Shown: one piece after another, positions 62,493 through 64,000 of the stretch
Position numbering within the stretch: the stretch's first letter is position 1
How the letters are laid out: each line of letters begins with the position of its first letter
Assembly (NCBI RefSeq): GCF_024169315.1
Contig: NZ_JALJWR010000001.1
Location: forward strand, 4,948,501 to 5,012,500
DNA: 64,000 bases
Origin: Pseudomonas migulae
GTDB lineage: Bacteria; Pseudomonadota; Gammaproteobacteria; Pseudomonadales; Pseudomonadaceae
Reading direction: 5' to 3'
Notes under the pieces: model-generated
What the model was told of the DNA's origin: nothing
Seen by the model: the letters and a program-made list of their open reading frames with translations, nothing else
Databases searched by the model: none
Position numbers and translations under genes: made by a program

Positions 62493-64000
62493 TCAGACAT
62501 GCCTCGGCGTATTCAGATTCATCGAACGCACCGCCAACGCCGTCGCAGTCTCCTCATCCATAGGCAACGAAAACACAAACGTGGCCCCTTGCTCCGGTAC
62601 ATCCACCAGCCGAATCTCTCGGCCATGCAGCTGCAGGATCCGCTGCACAATCCGTAATCCCAAACCACCGTCACGCCGCGCACCGCCGATGTTGAACGGC
62701 CGTAAAAACAACCCTTCGCGCAGCTGCGCAGAAATACCTGGCCCGCTGTCGCAGACGGTGATCTCGACAAACTTGCCCAGCGGTACCAGGCTGATGCCTA
62801 TTTTCCCGCCCACTGGCGTATGACGCAGGGCGTTATCGAACAGGTTGGTCAGTACCCGCTCGATCAGCCCAAGGTCGGCAAACACCCCGGGCACCGTTGG
62901 TGCAAAGCTCGCCTTCAACTGCACCTGGCGCGCCTCGGCGGTCAGTTCGAATTTCTGGAAGATGTCCTGCACCAGGTCGGTCAGGGAGAAGCGCTCCAGC
63001 ACGGGCTGCACGAAACCGTGTTCCAGGCGCACCAGTTCCAGCAGCGATTGCGCCAGACCGCCGACCTTGCGGCTTTGATCCAGAGCGATGCCCAGGTAGC
63101 GGCGACGGTCGGTGGGGGAGAGCGTGGCGTCCTTGAGCGACAGGGTTTCCAGATAACCGTGCAGCGACGCCAGAGGCGTACGCAGGTCGTGGGAAATGTT
63201 CGCCACCAGTTCGCGGCGTTCCTGATCCTGGCGGGTCAGCGAACGCCATTGTTCGCTGAGGCGCGCCTGCATCTGGCGGAAGGTGGCGTCGAGAATGGCG
63301 ATTTCGTCGTGACTGGCGGTTTTTTCCACCGGCGCCGGTTCAGGTGCCGTTGCCGGGACGCCGTCGATATCGAACTGGCTGACGGTTTCGGTCAAACGGC
63401 GCAACGGCCGGGTGATCAGCGCAAACGCGGTGAGACCGGCAATCAGGCAGAGCAATGCGACCAGTCCGATCGACAGCAGGGCCGTGTTGAGGGCTGCGCT
63501 GGTGGCGCCCCGTTCCGCCAGGCGATCGTGGTCTTCGCCGAGCAACACCACGTAAAGATAACCGACAGACTTGCCGTCGACCTTCAGCGGCGCAGCGCTG
63601 AACACTTTTCGGGCATCGACGCTGCGCGGGTCGTCGCCGAGAATCGGCAGGGCATCACCCTTGAGCAGGCGCTGGATGGGCGCAAGGTCGACCCGTTCCC
63701 GGTGAATCCGGCCTTCGGGGGCTGCGCTGCCGACAATCCTGCCCCCGATGTCGAGCAGATAGACCTCGACACTGGGATTGACCAGCATCAGCTTGCTGAA
63801 CAGGTCACGCACGGCATCGGGCATCAGGCCCTGGGTGTCCATCAGCACCGTGTCGCGGGCGATATGTTGGGCCAGGTCCCGCGACAGTCCTTGCACCACT
63901 TCCTGTTCATGCATCTGGTTGGAACGCACCTGCATCCAGGCCGAGGTGCCGCAGCACACCAGCAACAGCACGGCGAAAACCAGCGACAGCCGTTGCGTCA
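62493..64000 (-). CDS. Sensor histidine kinase (5' end outside the window)
   Basis: The frame is open to the right edge, so the start lies beyond 64000; just over 500 residues are visible. A first membrane segment (LVFAVLLLVCCG) is followed by a periplasmic sensor part of ~140 residues, a second membrane segment (LLSIGLVALLCLIAGLTAFALI) and HAMP. The phosphoacceptor H-box is ANISHDLRTPLASLHGYLE, and the HATPase has N-box NLFDNALRHTP, G1 CDSGPGIS and G2 GGLGLRIVQ. It is an OmpR-class two-component kinase; its response regulator is presumably just outside. Signal unknown. Confidence 0.9.
   Translation of the reverse strand, partial: TQRLSLVFAVLLLVCCGTSAWMQVRSNQMHEQEVVQGLSRDLAQHIARDTVLMDTQGLMPDAVRDLFSKLMLVNPSVEVYLLDIGGRIVGSAAPEGRIHRERVDLAPIQRLLKGDALPILGDDPRSVDARKVFSAAPLKVDGKSVGYLYVVLLGEDHDRLAERGATSAALNTALLSIGLVALLCLIAGLTAFALITRPLRRLTETVSQFDIDGVPATAPEPAPVEKTASHDEIAILDATFRQMQARLSEQWRSLTRQDQERRELVANISHDLRTPLASLHGYLETLSLKDATLSPTDRRRYLGIALDQSRKVGGLAQSLLELVRLEHGFVQPVLERFSLTDLVQDIFQKFELTAEARQVQLKASFAPTVPGVFADLGLIERVLTNLFDNALRHTPVGGKIGISLVPLGKFVEITVCDSGPGISAQLREGLFLRPFNIGGARRDGGLGLRIVQRILQLHGREIRLVDVPEQGATFVFSLPMDEETATALAVRSMNLNTPRHV

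Overview
The window is a stretch of a Pseudomonas chromosome, most like the P. fluorescens group. The evidence is a complete twelve-gene alginate operon in the Pseudomonas order, a cyoABCDE oxidase operon, Pseudomonas-type REP palindromes (core GTGGGAGCGGGCTTGCTCGCGAA) in many intergenic gaps, and GC-rich codon use. All assignments come from reading the sequence; no database search was possible.

Layout: (1) 1-14067, an insecticidal-type Tc toxin locus: the 3' end of a TcA gene, a TcB gene, and three TccC/RHS genes in a row. The TccC proteins share an RHS core but end in three unrelated C-terminal domains: a DXD glycosyltransferase-like domain, an unrecognised domain with a SGHYKP motif, and an HExxH protease-like domain. 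The second and third tccC genes lie between two copies of the same ~263-bp segment (a terminator plus the 3' end of algA), which looks like the scar of their acquisition. (2) 14146-30795, the alginate operon on the minus strand in transcription order algD-alg8-alg44-algK-algE-algG-algX-algL-algI-algJ-algF-algA, with four REP elements inside it, one sitting within the 5' coding part of algK. An ~0.8-kb regulatory region lies upstream of algD. (3) 31609-38756, housekeeping genes: yaaA, a NodB-like deacetylase, a PIN-PhoH ATPase, moaC-moaD-moaE, an orphan amino-acid-binding protein, and dsbB. (4) 39585-44419, cyoABCDE. (5) 44767-46412, a small lower-GC accessory patch: a nucleotidyltransferase, an unknown gene, the stub of an antitoxin-like gene, and a frameshifted DUF3077-like gene.

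(6) 46802-59174 is the most unusual region: two MocR-type (GntR-aminotransferase) regulators bracket ten co-directional genes. They encode an MFS carrier, an ATP-grasp ligase, a RidA protein, a cupin, a glutathione transferase, a KamA-type radical SAM aminomutase, a class IV aminotransferase, a TauD-like dioxygenase, an AurF-like diiron N-oxygenase and a metallo-beta-lactamase-fold hydrolase. It looks like a compact, NRPS/PKS-free biosynthetic cluster for a small modified (possibly N-oxygenated, beta-amino) amino acid or dipeptide. I do not recognise it as a described cluster. (7) 59396-64000 holds two genes of unknown function, a lipoprotein resembling a metalloprotease without its zinc motif, and the 3' part of a sensor histidine kinase gene that runs off the right edge.
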